Of a DNA stretch of 64,000 nt, positions 1 to 8,386 are shown piece by piece (within the stretch, counting starts at the first letter, position 1; each line of letters begins with the position of its first letter). Location of the stretch: contig JBBIVJ010000019.1 in NCBI GenBank assembly GCA_037439785.1, positions 1-64,000 on the forward strand. Reading direction: 5' to 3'. Under the pieces are notes generated by a model. The model had not been told where the DNA came from, searched no databases, and saw only the letters and a list, made by a program, of their open reading frames with translations. The translations under genes and the position numbers were made by a program. The stretch comes from DSVZ01 sp037439785. Lineage in GTDB: Bacteria; Verrucomicrobiota; Verrucomicrobiia; Limisphaerales; J093.

Positions 1-119
1 TTGGGCGCATATCATCCGCATGGATACGATTACCCCCGCCGAACAGCGGCCCAGCTTCTTCCATCTATCGGGCATCCCGCGCCCCATCCGCGCCACCCTC
101 AGCGAGGAGCGCTTGGGCG

Positions 120-1415
120 GTGTGGTTGAGCGCGCGGTTGGTGCGGGCGGTCAGGGCGGGGCGGAGTCCGGGGCGGTTGCTGGGGGTGGGGGTAACGTTG
201 AACCTGCTGATCCTGGCGTTTTTCAAGTACGCCGGCTTTCTGGCCGGCATTCTCCTGCCGGAGGAACGCTGGGCGGGGGTGCGGACGGCGCTGCAGGCGA
301 TTCCGTTGCCGATCGGGATTTCGTTTTTCACCTTCCACATGATCAGCCTGCTGGTGGACCTGGTGCGGTTGTCCGGCGGCGGGGGGGTGGCGAGCCTGGA
401 GGCGGAGTACCTGCAGGGGCGGACGGTGTCGGGCGGGGCGCGGGTGGCGTTGTACGTGTCGTTGTTTCCCCAGCTCATCGCGGGGCCGATCCTCAAGGCG
501 CACGAGTTTTTCGGGCAGGTGGGGCTGAAGCGGTTCCGGGACATCGAGTGGGGGGCGGCGGGGCGGATGCTCATCCTGGGGTATTTTTTGAAGATGGTGG
601 TGGCGGACAATCTGCGGGAGGCCACCGGGTTGTTGACCACACCGCTGATGCCGAAGCTGGGGGCGCTGGACCTCTGGGCGTTGTTGTACGGGTTTTCGTT
701 CCAAATTTTCGCGGACTTTGCCGGGTACTCGCTCATCGCGCTGGGGCTGGGCAAGCTGCTGGGGTACCAGTTGCCCACCAACTTCAATTTCCCGTACCTG
801 GCGGCGTCGCTGACCGAGTTCTGGCGTCGCTGGCACATCTCGCTGTCCACCTGGCTGCGGCAATACCTGTACATCCCGCTGGGGGGCAGCCGGCGCGGGG
901 AGGTCCGGACCTACGTGAACCTGTTTCTGGTGATGTTTCTGGGCGGGCTCTGGCATGGCGCGGCCTGGAGTTACGCCATCTGGGGCACGGCGCACGGGTT
1001 GTTTCTGGCGGGGGAACGGCTCTGGGCCACCAAGGTGGCCCGGCGGCCGGAAGGGGCCGGCCAGGTGCCGGCCTCGCTGGGCCTGCGGCTGCTACGGGCG
1101 CTGCTGGTGTTCCAGGTGGTGTCGGTGCTCTGGATTCTGTTTTTGATGCCGGACTTCGGGCAGGCGACGTTGTTTTTCCGGCACTTGGTGACCCAGCCGT
1201 GGACGGGCAGCCCGCAGGGTTTGTTTGTGGTGGCGGTGTACGGGGCGCCGATCGTGGTGTGGCATCTCCTGGCCCTGGGGCGGGAGGCGCGGTGGTGGTC
1301 GCCCGAGTGGGCGGCCCGGCTCCGGCGCTGGGACTGGCTGGCCTACGCGGGGCTGGCGTTTTTGATTGTGACCAACAGCGGCCCGCAGGGGGCCTTCATC
1401 TACTTCCAGTTCTGA
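120..1415 (+). CDS. MBOAT-family O-acyltransferase (AlgI-like), 5' end uncertain
   Basis: Membrane-bound O-acyltransferase of the AlgI/DltB type, expected to move acyl (usually acetyl) groups across the membrane onto an extracytoplasmic polysaccharide. The 431-residue reading from a GTG at 120 has many membrane segments, the typical FKYAGF stretch near the start, FWRRWHISLSTWLRQYLYIPLGG in the middle (residues about 235-260) and the family's two histidines, H279 (GGLWHG) and H292 (GTAHG). AlgI proteins usually have about 60-70 further N-terminal residues with two hydrophobic helices; the 119 bases upstream do not encode these in any frame, although the frame stays open to the window edge. So the true start is unresolved: truncation, rearrangement or a sequence join are all possible. 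The next gene begins 2 bases after the stop and encodes the expected SGNH-type partner. Confidence 0.85.
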   Translation: MWLSARLVRAVRAGRSPGRLLGVGVTLNLLILAFFKYAGFLAGILLPEERWAGVRTALQAIPLPIGISFFTFHMISLLVDLVRLSGGGGVASLEAEYLQGRTVSGGARVALYVSLFPQLIAGPILKAHEFFGQVGLKRFRDIEWGAAGRMLILGYFLKMVVADNLREATGLLTTPLMPKLGALDLWALLYGFSFQIFADFAGYSLIALGLGKLLGYQLPTNFNFPYLAASLTEFWRRWHISLSTWLRQYLYIPLGGSRRGEVRTYVNLFLVMFLGGLWHGAAWSYAIWGTAHGLFLAGERLWATKVARRPEGAGQVPASLGLRLLRALLVFQVVSVLWILFLMPDFGQATLFFRHLVTQPWTGSPQGLFVVAVYGAPIVVWHLLALGREARWWSPEWAARLRRWDWLAYAGLAFLIVTNSGPQGAFIYFQF

Positions 1416-1417
1416 CC

Positions 1418-2281
1418 ATGCGCTTTTGGGGACTGACGCTTCTGGGCACGGCGGCTCTGCTGGCCGCGTACACGGCGTGGTTGCAGTGGACCGGCTGGCG
1501 GGCGGAGTACGCGGAGTCGAATGTGGTGGCCAACGAAATCCGCTGGCAGCGCTTCGACCGGCTCCGGGCGGCGGCCCGGGTGGTGTGGGTGGGTTCGTCC
1601 ATCGGCGGGCGGCTGCCGGTGGAGCCGCTGGCCGGCGGGCCGGACCGCGGCGCCAATCTGTGTTTGGACGGCAGCAACGCCCGGCTGGGGCTGGAGTTGC
1701 TGGCACTGGTGCAAGTGCACCCGGAATGGCTCTTCCTCGAGGCCAATACCCTTACCCTGCCACCCTCAGCCAACGAGGACACCCTGCGGGCGGCCTTTGG
1801 CGGACTGACCAGCCGGCTGGCGCGCCGGTTGCCGTTCCTGCGCGCGGAGAACCGCCCCGTCTCCCTGGCCTACTCGGCCTTCAAGCAACGGGCCGACCGA
1901 CGTCGCGCCGCTGCCGCGGCGGCAGTGCCGGACCTGACGACCGCGCCGCGCCGGCCGTTGCCGGAACCGCCGTCGGACGTGACCGGCACCGGGACCGCGG
2001 CGTCCCCGGAGGTGGCAGCGTGGCGGGAACGGCTGCGGCCGTTTCGGGAACGCGGTTGCCGGGTGGTGCTGGTGATGTTGCCCGATGGCGGCCAGGACCG
2101 TGCGGCCGACTACGCCCTGGCCCGGGCCCTGGCGGCGGAGGGGATGCCGTTTTACGACCTCAAGGGGGCGTGGCCGGAGAAGGCGTTTGCCTACTCGGAC
2201 GGCTTGCATCTGGTGCGGCCCGCGGCGGAGGTGCTGGCGGGGTGGCTGGGGCGGTACGTGGTGGCGGGCGGGCTGCATTGA
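1418..2281 (+). CDS. SGNH/AlgX-like acetyltransferase partner protein
   Basis: A 287-residue protein with one N-terminal signal-anchor helix (about residues 4-22) and an extracytoplasmic SGNH-like domain. The sequence VVWVGSSIGGR around residues 56-65 fits the nucleophile-serine block (S60 or S61), and YSDGLHL (D261, H264) fits the catalytic Asp-His pair of GDSL/SGNH esterases and of AlgX/AlgJ-type O-acetyltransferases. The ATG lies 2 bases after the MBOAT stop codon, so the two are translationally coupled; MBOAT plus SGNH pairs are known to O-acetylate exopolysaccharides, with the MBOAT protein supplying acyl groups and the SGNH protein placing them. The substrate is not visible from the sequence. 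A low-complexity stretch rich in Ala, Pro and Arg (about residues 163-200) separates the two halves. Confidence 0.72.
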   Translation: MRFWGLTLLGTAALLAAYTAWLQWTGWRAEYAESNVVANEIRWQRFDRLRAAARVVWVGSSIGGRLPVEPLAGGPDRGANLCLDGSNARLGLELLALVQVHPEWLFLEANTLTLPPSANEDTLRAAFGGLTSRLARRLPFLRAENRPVSLAYSAFKQRADRRRAAAAAAVPDLTTAPRRPLPEPPSDVTGTGTAASPEVAAWRERLRPFRERGCRVVLVMLPDGGQDRAADYALARALAAEGMPFYDLKGAWPEKAFAYSDGLHLVRPAAEVLAGWLGRYVVAGGLH

Positions 2282-2313
2282 CGCCCGCGGCGGCGTTCCG
2301 TACCGTGCGGGCC

Positions 2314-3309
2314 ATGTACCGCAGGTGGTTTTGGTTGGCGTTGGTGGTGGGGGGCTTTTTCCTCTGGCCCACGCCGTGCCCCGCGCCGCTGGTGTACGTC
2401 CCCGGCGAGGGCTGGACCTACGAAAGCCCGGGGGGTGGCCCGCGCTGGCGGCGCGCGCGCGCGAAAGAGCAGTACGAGTTCGCCCGGGAAGCCTTCGACT
2501 CCGGCAAGTATCGGCTGGCGATCAAGGCCGCGCGGCGCACGGTGTCGCGCTGGCCCCTGTCCGAGTACGCCCCCGAGGCACAATACCTCGTGGGGCGCGC
2601 CTACGAGGCCCGGCGCTGGGACGAAAAGGCCTTCAGGGAGTACCAGAAGGCGGCCGAGCAGTACCCCAAGCTGGCCCGCTTCGAGGAAATCCTCGAACGC
2701 CAGTTTGGCATCGCCATGCGGTTCCTGGGCGGGCAGTGGTTCAAGCTCTGGGGGGTGATTCCCTTCTTCCCATCCAAAGAGAAAACAGCCGACATGTTCG
2801 CCAAGATCGTCCGCAGCGGCCCGTTCTCGAAGGTCGGTCCGCAGGCGCAACTGGCCCTGGGCACGACGCGGGAAAAGCAGAAGGACTACGCCCTGGCAGT
2901 CCAGGCCTACGAAAAGGCCGCCGACTCCTACCATGACCAGCCCGAGATCGCGGCCGAGGCCCTGTTCCGCGCCGGCCAGGCCTACCTCAAGCAGGCCAAG
3001 ACGGCCGATTACGACCAGGGAGCGGCCGTTTCCGCCATTGCCACCTTCACCGATTTCATCGCCCTCTTCCCGCAGGACCCGCGCGTGGAGGAAGCCCGCA
3101 AGACCATCCTCGAGCTGCGGCAGGAACAGGCCCGCGGTGCCTTCCGTGTCGCCCAGTACTATGACAAAAACCGGCGCTGGGACGGGGCGCGGGTGTACTA
3201 CAACGAGGTGGTGAGCCTGGCGCCGAACTCGGAACTGGCCGACCAGGCGCGGCGCCGGCTGGACCTCCTGCGCCGGGTCCCGGCCGCGACGGCGTCCCCG
3301 CGTTCCTGA
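2314..3309 (+). CDS. TPR-repeat envelope protein, BamD-like
   Basis: A 331-residue exported protein. Residues 1-28 form a signal peptide (MYRRWFWLALVVGGFFLW) ending in PTPCPA; there is no good lipobox, unlike classical BamD. The rest is built from tetratricopeptide-type helical pairs: AKEQYEFAREAFDSGKY, EYAPEAQYLVGRAYEARRW, AALFRAGQAYLKQ and FRVAQYYDKNRRWDGARVYYNEVV are typical of the BamD/YfiO family that helps insert beta-barrel proteins in the outer membrane. A segment with IPFFPSKEKTADMFAKIV interrupts the repeats. It lies 1 base before an LptE-like gene, which supports an outer-membrane biogenesis role. It could instead be a general TPR scaffold; the family is broad. Confidence 0.68.
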   Translation: MYRRWFWLALVVGGFFLWPTPCPAPLVYVPGEGWTYESPGGGPRWRRARAKEQYEFAREAFDSGKYRLAIKAARRTVSRWPLSEYAPEAQYLVGRAYEARRWDEKAFREYQKAAEQYPKLARFEEILERQFGIAMRFLGGQWFKLWGVIPFFPSKEKTADMFAKIVRSGPFSKVGPQAQLALGTTREKQKDYALAVQAYEKAADSYHDQPEIAAEALFRAGQAYLKQAKTADYDQGAAVSAIATFTDFIALFPQDPRVEEARKTILELRQEQARGAFRVAQYYDKNRRWDGARVYYNEVVSLAPNSELADQARRRLDLLRRVPAATASPRS

Positions 3310-3310
3310 C

Positions 3311-3820
3311 ATGCGTGCCGCCGCGTTGCTGGTGATGCTGCTGGCCCTGGCGGCCGGCGGATGCGCCGGGTACCGCCTGGGGCCGACAGCGGGCTTCGCG
3401 GCAGGCAGCCGCACGGTGCGGGTGCAGTACTTCGACAATGCCACGCTCCAGCCCCGCCTGAGCGAGGCCCTGGCCCAGGCGTTGCGCCATCGCCTCCAGC
3501 AGGACGGCACCTACCGCCTGGTCAGCGCCGGAGAGGCGGACGTGGTGGTGCGCGGCGAAATCCTCGAGTTCCGGCGCCGGCCCTTGTCCTTTCAGCCCCG
3601 GGATGTGCGCCTCACCCGCGACGAGGAACTGGAACTGACGGTGCACCTGGTGGCCGCAGACCGGCCGGCCGGCACCAACCTGGTGGACCGGGAAGTGACC
3701 GCCCGTGTCGAGGTGCGTCTGGAGGGCAACCAGACCAGCGCCGAGCGCCAGGCCTTCACCCAACTGGCCCGCGACTTCGCCGACCGCGCCGTGCCGCTGA
3801 TCGTGGACGGGGTATGGTGA
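3311..3820 (+). CDS. lptE: LptE-like LPS-assembly lipoprotein
   Basis: A 169-residue predicted lipoprotein: signal peptide followed by LAAGGC, giving a modified Cys near residue 18, then GYRLGP, a sequence seen at the start of mature LptE-type proteins in Planctomycetes and Verrucomicrobia. The body has the pattern of the family: VRVQYFDNATLQPRLSEALAQALRHRL, a strand rich in charged residues, and a C-terminal helix (RQAFTQLARDFADRAV). LptE plugs the LptD barrel that puts lipopolysaccharide on the outer leaflet. It starts 1 base after the upstream TPR gene. Assignment is by family pattern; LptE is poorly conserved. lpxI elsewhere in the window agrees with an LPS-making cell. Confidence 0.7.
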   Translation: MRAAALLVMLLALAAGGCAGYRLGPTAGFAAGSRTVRVQYFDNATLQPRLSEALAQALRHRLQQDGTYRLVSAGEADVVVRGEILEFRRRPLSFQPRDVRLTRDEELELTVHLVAADRPAGTNLVDREVTARVEVRLEGNQTSAERQAFTQLARDFADRAVPLIVDGVW

Positions 3821-3898
3821 GGCGCTCTGGGCGCGGTCCGGCGACGCGACCAACTGCCGGGTGAGTGCCCCGCGCGAACCGGGGGAACGGGCGAGAGG

Positions 3899-5323
3899 TC
3901 AATCCCGTACCACCTGGTCCAGGAGGTGGCCGGAGGCGTCCACCAGTTGCACTACCATGGCCATGTGCCCCACCGCGTGGGTCGAGCAGCTCAGGCAGGG
4001 ATCGTAGGCCCGGATGCCGGCCTCAATGCGGTTGAGCAGCGGCTCGGGGATGGTGTCGCCCTGGAGGTAGTGCCGCGCGATCTGGGTGATGGTGCGGTTC
4101 ATGGCCAGGTTGTTCTGGCCGGTGGCGATGATCAGGTTCACCTGCCGGATGAGGCCGTTCTTGTCCACCGTGTAGTCGTGGAAGAGCGTGCCGCGCGGCG
4201 CCTCGCTGACGCCCACGCCGTGGAGCTGGTTGATGCCAGCGTCGGCTCGCAGGTGGTCGGACTGCAGGTCCGGGTCGTTCAGCATCTGCTCGATGTGTTC
4301 GAGGCTGGCCAGGATTTCGATCAGCCGGGCGTAGTGGTAGTGGAAGGAGGAGGTGACCGCCCCCCAGCCCAGGGCCTTGAACTGCGCCAGCTCATCGTCG
4401 GCCAGGGGGGTGCCGATGCGGCGGCAGAGGTTGAGGCGGGCCAACGGCCCCACCCGGTACATGCCGGCGGGGTAGCCCATCGGCCGGTAGAACGGCGATT
4501 TCAGGTACGAGGCCGGTTCGACCGTTTCGGCGATGAATTCCGCGTAGCGGGCCGGCTCGATCCGGTCGGCGATCACGTTGCCGCCCGCGTCCATAAAGCG
4601 CAGCCGGCCGTCGTAATGTTCCCAGCTTCCGTCCGGCCCCACCAGCCCCAGGAACAGGCTGGGGAAGTTGCCGAAGACCTGGATTTCGGTCTCGCTCCGC
4701 TCCCGCACCTCGCGGAACAGGTCCAGGGCGCGGCGCACGATGTCCCTGGACTCGGGCAGGCGGGCGCGCAGGGCGTCACGGCCGTCGGCGGTCAGGGCAC
4801 TGCGCACGCCGCCCGGTACGGCCCAGGCGGGGTGGATTTTGCGGCCGCCGAGTTGTTCAATGACTTCCTGGCCGAACTGGCGCAGGCGGATGCCGCCGCG
4901 CGCCAGGTCCGGTTGGGTGCGCATCAGGCCAAAGACGTTGCGCTCGGCCGGCGGGGTATCCCAGCCCAGCAGGAAGTCCGGTGCGCTGAGGTGGAAGAAG
5001 CTCAGGGCATGGGATTGGATGATCTGGCCCAGGTTCATGAGCCGGCGCAGCTTGCGGGCCGCCGGCGGGATGTCCACCGCCAGGATGGCGTCGCCGGCCT
5101 TGGCCGAGGCGAGCAGATGACTCACCGGGCAGATGCCGCAGACCCGCGGGGTGATGCCGGGCATCTCGGTGAAGGGCCGGCCTTCGCAGAATTTCTCGAA
5201 GCCGCGGAACTCGACCACGTGGAAGCGGGCCTCGGCCACGTGCCCGTTGGCATCGAGCTGGATGGTGATCTTGGCGTGACCCTCGATGCGGGTCACGGGG
5301 TCAATCTGAATCTGCGTGGGCAT
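3899..5323 (-). CDS. hoxH: NAD-linked [NiFe] hydrogenase large subunit HoxH
   Basis: Catalytic subunit of a soluble bidirectional hydrogenase (group 3d type), 474 residues. It carries both nickel-binding motifs: RVCGICPVSH (C62, C65) and DPCLSCSTH at residues 441-449 (C443, C446). After H449 there is a 25-residue tail that in this family is cut off by a specific endopeptidase once nickel is inserted, so the gene encodes the unprocessed precursor. No maturation protease or hyp gene is in the window. The ATG at 5323 is followed by PTQIQIDPVTRIEGH, the usual N-terminus. It is the last gene of the operon and the only one separated by a sizeable spacer (165 bases) from the gene before it. Confidence 0.96.
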   Translation of the reverse strand: MPTQIQIDPVTRIEGHAKITIQLDANGHVAEARFHVVEFRGFEKFCEGRPFTEMPGITPRVCGICPVSHLLASAKAGDAILAVDIPPAARKLRRLMNLGQIIQSHALSFFHLSAPDFLLGWDTPPAERNVFGLMRTQPDLARGGIRLRQFGQEVIEQLGGRKIHPAWAVPGGVRSALTADGRDALRARLPESRDIVRRALDLFREVRERSETEIQVFGNFPSLFLGLVGPDGSWEHYDGRLRFMDAGGNVIADRIEPARYAEFIAETVEPASYLKSPFYRPMGYPAGMYRVGPLARLNLCRRIGTPLADDELAQFKALGWGAVTSSFHYHYARLIEILASLEHIEQMLNDPDLQSDHLRADAGINQLHGVGVSEAPRGTLFHDYTVDKNGLIRQVNLIIATGQNNLAMNRTITQIARHYLQGDTIPEPLLNRIEAGIRAYDPCLSCSTHAVGHMAMVVQLVDASGHLLDQVVRD

Positions 5324-5353
5324 GGCAGCAGGGCAAAGGAAAAGCCGAAGGCC

Positions 5354-5478
5354 GAAATCCGAAATCCGAAGGCCGAAGTTCGACGGCCGAAGTCCGAAGG
5401 CCGAAGTGACAGTGCCCGCGAAAACGGTGACGAGCCTCCCGTTTGGCTTCGGATTTCGGGGTTCGGATTTCGGATTTC
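5354..5478 (-). repeat. Inverted repeat in the hoxY-hoxH spacer
   Basis: The two arms, 5354-5370 and 5462-5478, are perfect 17-base reverse complements built from the unit GAAATCC/GGATTTC. Between them lie further degenerate copies of a CCGAAGTCCGAAGGC-type unit. In the hox transcript this would fold into a long stem just before the hoxH start codon. The unit resembles scattered copies near 29471 and 42863, so it may be a mobile or expanding repeat that landed in the operon; an effect on hoxH expression is inference. Confidence 0.85.
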
Positions 5479-5488
5479 ATCGGGCGTC

Positions 5489-6031
5489 TCAGCCGAACTT
5501 GATGCGCTCCCCGCTCGGGTGCGGCGTGCGGCCGGCGAGCAGTTCCTCGAGAAAGGCCCGGATGCGTGCGGCCGGCGGCGGGCATCCGGGCAGGAAGAAA
5601 TCCACCGGCACCGCCTCGTGCAGGGGCATCACCCGGTCCAGCAAGGGCGGCACCACGCCGGGTTCGGCGGGGATTTGGGGGCGGAGGTTGGCGGAGTCCA
5701 GGTAGGCGCGGCGCAGGACCGGTTCGGCGCCGCCGAGGGGGTTGCGCAAGGCGGTGACGTTGCCGGTGACCGCGCAGTCGCCGAAGGCCACCAGCAGGCG
5801 GGTGCGCTGGCGGATGGTGCGGGCCAGTCCGAGGTTGTCCTGGTTGGCGACCGCGCCCTCGATGAGGCAGACGTCCACGCCCTCGGGGTACTCCTTGGTA
5901 TCCACCACCGGGCTGTACACCACCTCGGCCATCTGGGCCAGTTCGAAGAGCCATTCGTCCAGGTCCAGGAAGGACATGTGGCAGCCGGAGCAGCCGCCGA
6001 ACCAGACCGTTGCCAGTTTCAGACGATCCAT
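5489..6031 (-). CDS. hoxY: [NiFe] hydrogenase small subunit HoxY
   Basis: The 180-residue electron-transfer subunit that pairs with HoxH. It has the four cysteines expected for a single proximal [4Fe-4S] cluster: C14 and C17 in GGCSGCHMSF, C86 in FGDCAVTGN and C150 in LPGCPPP. There is no signal peptide and no C-terminal ferredoxin extension, as usual for cytoplasmic group 3d enzymes. The ATG at 6031 was chosen because MDRLKLATVWFGGCSGC is the family N-terminus; it overlaps the end of hoxU by 13 bases, which suggests coupled translation. Confidence 0.95.
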   Translation of the reverse strand: MDRLKLATVWFGGCSGCHMSFLDLDEWLFELAQMAEVVYSPVVDTKEYPEGVDVCLIEGAVANQDNLGLARTIRQRTRLLVAFGDCAVTGNVTALRNPLGGAEPVLRRAYLDSANLRPQIPAEPGVVPPLLDRVMPLHEAVPVDFFLPGCPPPAARIRAFLEELLAGRTPHPSGERIKFG

Positions 6032-6735
6032 TGCTTTTTCTCCCGGGCAGTGACGATGAATTCGAGTTTGCCGCGGTCCTTGGCCATCTCGGCCACGGTG
6101 GCGCCCTTGGCAAAGAGCGCGCCGGTGGGGCAGGCCTGCACGCATTTGCCGCAGGAGGTGCAGGTGACCGAATCGCCCCAGGGCTGGTTGAGGTCGTTGA
6201 TGATGTGGGAGCCGGCGCCGCGGCCGGCGAAGTTCTTGGTGCCGGCCCCCTCGACATACCAGCAGACCCGCACGCACCGGCCGCAGAGCACGCAGCGGTT
6301 GTGGTCCATGCCGAAGAGCCGGTGGGTGAGGTCCACCTCCAGTCGGGGGAACTGGTAGGCGAAGCGGACGTGGTCCATGCCCAGGTCCATGGCCAGGTGC
6401 TGGAGTTCGCAGTGGCCGTTGGAGACGCAGACGGCGCAGACGTGGTTCCGCTCGGCGAAGAGCAGCTCCAGGATCATGCGCCGGTAGCTCTGGAGCCGCT
6501 CGCTGCGGGTGGTGACCACCATGCCCTCGGCCACCTTGGTGACACAGGCGGGCTGGAGCTTGTTCGAGCCGGCGATCTCGACCAGGCACAGCCGGCAGGC
6601 GCCCACGTCGGCCACGCCGTTGAGGTGGCAGAGGGTGGGGATGGCGATGCCGGCCTCGCGCGCGGCCTCGAGCACGGTCTGGCCCTCGGTGGCGGTGATT
6701 TCCTGACCGTCCAGGGTGAAGACTTTGGCAACCAT
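6019..6735 (-). CDS. hoxU: NAD-linked hydrogenase diaphorase subunit HoxU
   Basis: Iron-sulphur subunit of 238 residues related to the N-terminal part of NuoG. Visible cluster sites are a plant-type [2Fe-2S] (C36, C47, C50, C64), a Cys-rich NHVCAVCVSNGHC block (residues 97-109) and two ferredoxin-like [4Fe-4S] sites (C148, C151, C154, C158 and C192, C195, C198, C202). It wires the flavin subunit HoxF to HoxY. Thirteen bases separate it from hoxF, and it overlaps hoxY by 13 bases. Confidence 0.95.
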   Translation of the reverse strand: MVAKVFTLDGQEITATEGQTVLEAAREAGIAIPTLCHLNGVADVGACRLCLVEIAGSNKLQPACVTKVAEGMVVTTRSERLQSYRRMILELLFAERNHVCAVCVSNGHCELQHLAMDLGMDHVRFAYQFPRLEVDLTHRLFGMDHNRCVLCGRCVRVCWYVEGAGTKNFAGRGAGSHIINDLNQPWGDSVTCTSCGKCVQACPTGALFAKGATVAEMAKDRGKLEFIVTAREKKQWIV

Positions 6736-6748
6736 GGCGGGGCGGGGT

Positions 6749-8386
6749 TCAGGCCGGCGGGGCGGGGGCGGCCGCCGGGGCCGGCGGTTTCCAGGGTTCG
6801 GGCTGGAGCAGGGTCTGGTATTCGTGGCGGAAGAACCGCAGGGTGCTCAGGACCGGATTCGGCGCGGTCTGTCCCAGCCCGCAGAGGCTGGTGTTTTTGA
6901 CCAGGTCACAGAGCTGCTCCAGCGTGGTCAGGTCCCGTGCGGTGGCGCGGCGGGCCAGGATTTTCTTGAGCAGCTCGTGCATCTGCACGGTGCCGGCGCG
7001 GCAGGGGATGCACTTGCCGCAGCTTTCGTCCATGCAGAACTCCATGAAGAAGCGGGCCACATCCACCATGTTGTCCCGCTCGTCCATGACGATCATACCG
7101 CCGGAGCCCATGATCGAGCCCAGGCGGGTGAGCGACTCGTAGTCCACCGGGGTGTCCAGGTGCTCGGCGGGGATGCAGCCGCCGGAGGGCCCGCCGGTTT
7201 GCACGGCCTTGATGCGGCTGCCGTCGGGGGCGCCTCCGCCCATGTCCTCGACGATGGTGCGCAGGGGGATGCCCATCGGGACCTCGATCAGGCCGGTGTG
7301 GCGCACCTTGCCGGCCAGGGCGAAGACCTTGGTGCCCCTGCTGCGCTCGGTGCCGATGCCGGCAAACCACTCGGCCCCCCGCCGCAGGATGGGGGGGACG
7401 TTGGCAAAGGTCTCGACGTTGTTGATGAGCGTGGGTTGGCCGAAGAGGCCGGACTCGGCCGGGTAGGGGGGCCGGGGCCGGGGCTGGCCGCGGCGGCCCT
7501 CGATCGAGGCCATCAACGCGGTTTCCTCGCCGCAGACAAAGGCGCCGGCGCCGATGCGGATGTCCACGTGGAAGTGGAAGGGGGATTCGAGGATGTTCGG
7601 GCCCAGCAGGCCGGACTGCCGGGCCTGCCGGATGGCAACCTGGAGCCGCGCGATGGCCAGGGGGTACTCGGCCCGGACGTAGATGTAGCCCTGGTCAGCC
7701 CCCACGGCATAGGCGGCAATGCTCATGCCCTCCAGCACGCGGTGGGGGTCGCTCTCGAGGACGCTGCGGTCCATGAAGGCGCCGGGGTCGCCTTCATCGG
7801 CGTTGCAGATTACGTATTTCCTGGCGCTGGTGGTCTTGGCCACCGTGGCCCATTTCAGGCCGGTGGGGTAGCCGGCACCGCCCCGGCCGCGCAGGCCGCT
7901 CTTGGTGATTTCCGTGATGACCTCCGCCGGGCTGAGCTCGCGCAGGGCATGGCGCAGGGCCAGGTAGCCGTCATGGGCGATGTAGGACTCGATGCGCTCG
8001 GGGTCCACCCGGCCGCTGTTCTCCAGCACGACGGGCATCTGGCGGGTGAAGAACGGGTGGTTCAGGTCGGCCCGCGCCACGGAGGTGGTGCCGCCCTGGA
8101 GCGTGTCCACCAGCGAGGCCGCGTCCGCCGGCCGGACCTTCTGGTACAGGACCCCCGGCGGATCCACACGCACCAGCGGTCCCTCGCAACAGAGCAGCAG
8201 GCAGCCCACACCGCGGACCTCGACCCGGTCCTGCAGGCCGGCAGCCTGGACGGCGCGGTCCAGGGCCTCCTTGACCTGCCGGCCTTCGGAGGACATGCAG
8301 CCCGCGGCCAGGCAACAGGTGATGAGCACCGGCTTGCGGGCGGCGCGTTCGCGTTCCTGGATTTCAAGCAGTTCAGCCAGCACCAT
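6749..8386 (-). CDS. hoxF: NAD-linked hydrogenase diaphorase subunit HoxF
   Basis: The NAD(H)- and FMN-binding subunit, 545 residues, related to NuoF. Residues 18-85 form a thioredoxin-like [2Fe-2S]-type domain (C25, C30, C62, C66 region). GRGGAGYPTG (167-176) and CNADEGDPG (194-202) mark the FMN/NADH site, GAGAFVCGEETAL (279-291) the NADH fold, and ESCGKCIPCRAGT with C502 (C456, C459, C462, C502) the [4Fe-4S] cluster. The last 20 residues are a Pro/Ala tail. Its first 14 bases overlap hoxE. With HoxE and HoxU it would couple NAD+/NADH to H2 at the HoxYH site. Confidence 0.96.
   Translation of the reverse strand: MVLAELLEIQERERAARKPVLITCCLAAGCMSSEGRQVKEALDRAVQAAGLQDRVEVRGVGCLLLCCEGPLVRVDPPGVLYQKVRPADAASLVDTLQGGTTSVARADLNHPFFTRQMPVVLENSGRVDPERIESYIAHDGYLALRHALRELSPAEVITEITKSGLRGRGGAGYPTGLKWATVAKTTSARKYVICNADEGDPGAFMDRSVLESDPHRVLEGMSIAAYAVGADQGYIYVRAEYPLAIARLQVAIRQARQSGLLGPNILESPFHFHVDIRIGAGAFVCGEETALMASIEGRRGQPRPRPPYPAESGLFGQPTLINNVETFANVPPILRRGAEWFAGIGTERSRGTKVFALAGKVRHTGLIEVPMGIPLRTIVEDMGGGAPDGSRIKAVQTGGPSGGCIPAEHLDTPVDYESLTRLGSIMGSGGMIVMDERDNMVDVARFFMEFCMDESCGKCIPCRAGTVQMHELLKKILARRATARDLTTLEQLCDLVKNTSLCGLGQTAPNPVLSTLRFFRHEYQTLLQPEPWKPPAPAAAPAPPA

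Noticed and set aside
20..1417. Upstream extension of the SGNH gene as one 753-residue protein
   Set aside because: The frame is open, but before 1418 it is out of frame with the MBOAT motifs and gives Gly/Ala/Val-rich sequence without a domain.
3926..6358. 810-codon open frame on the + strand across hoxH-hoxU
   Set aside because: It is antisense to three genes with clear cluster motifs; the long open frame follows from the strong GC bias at third positions.
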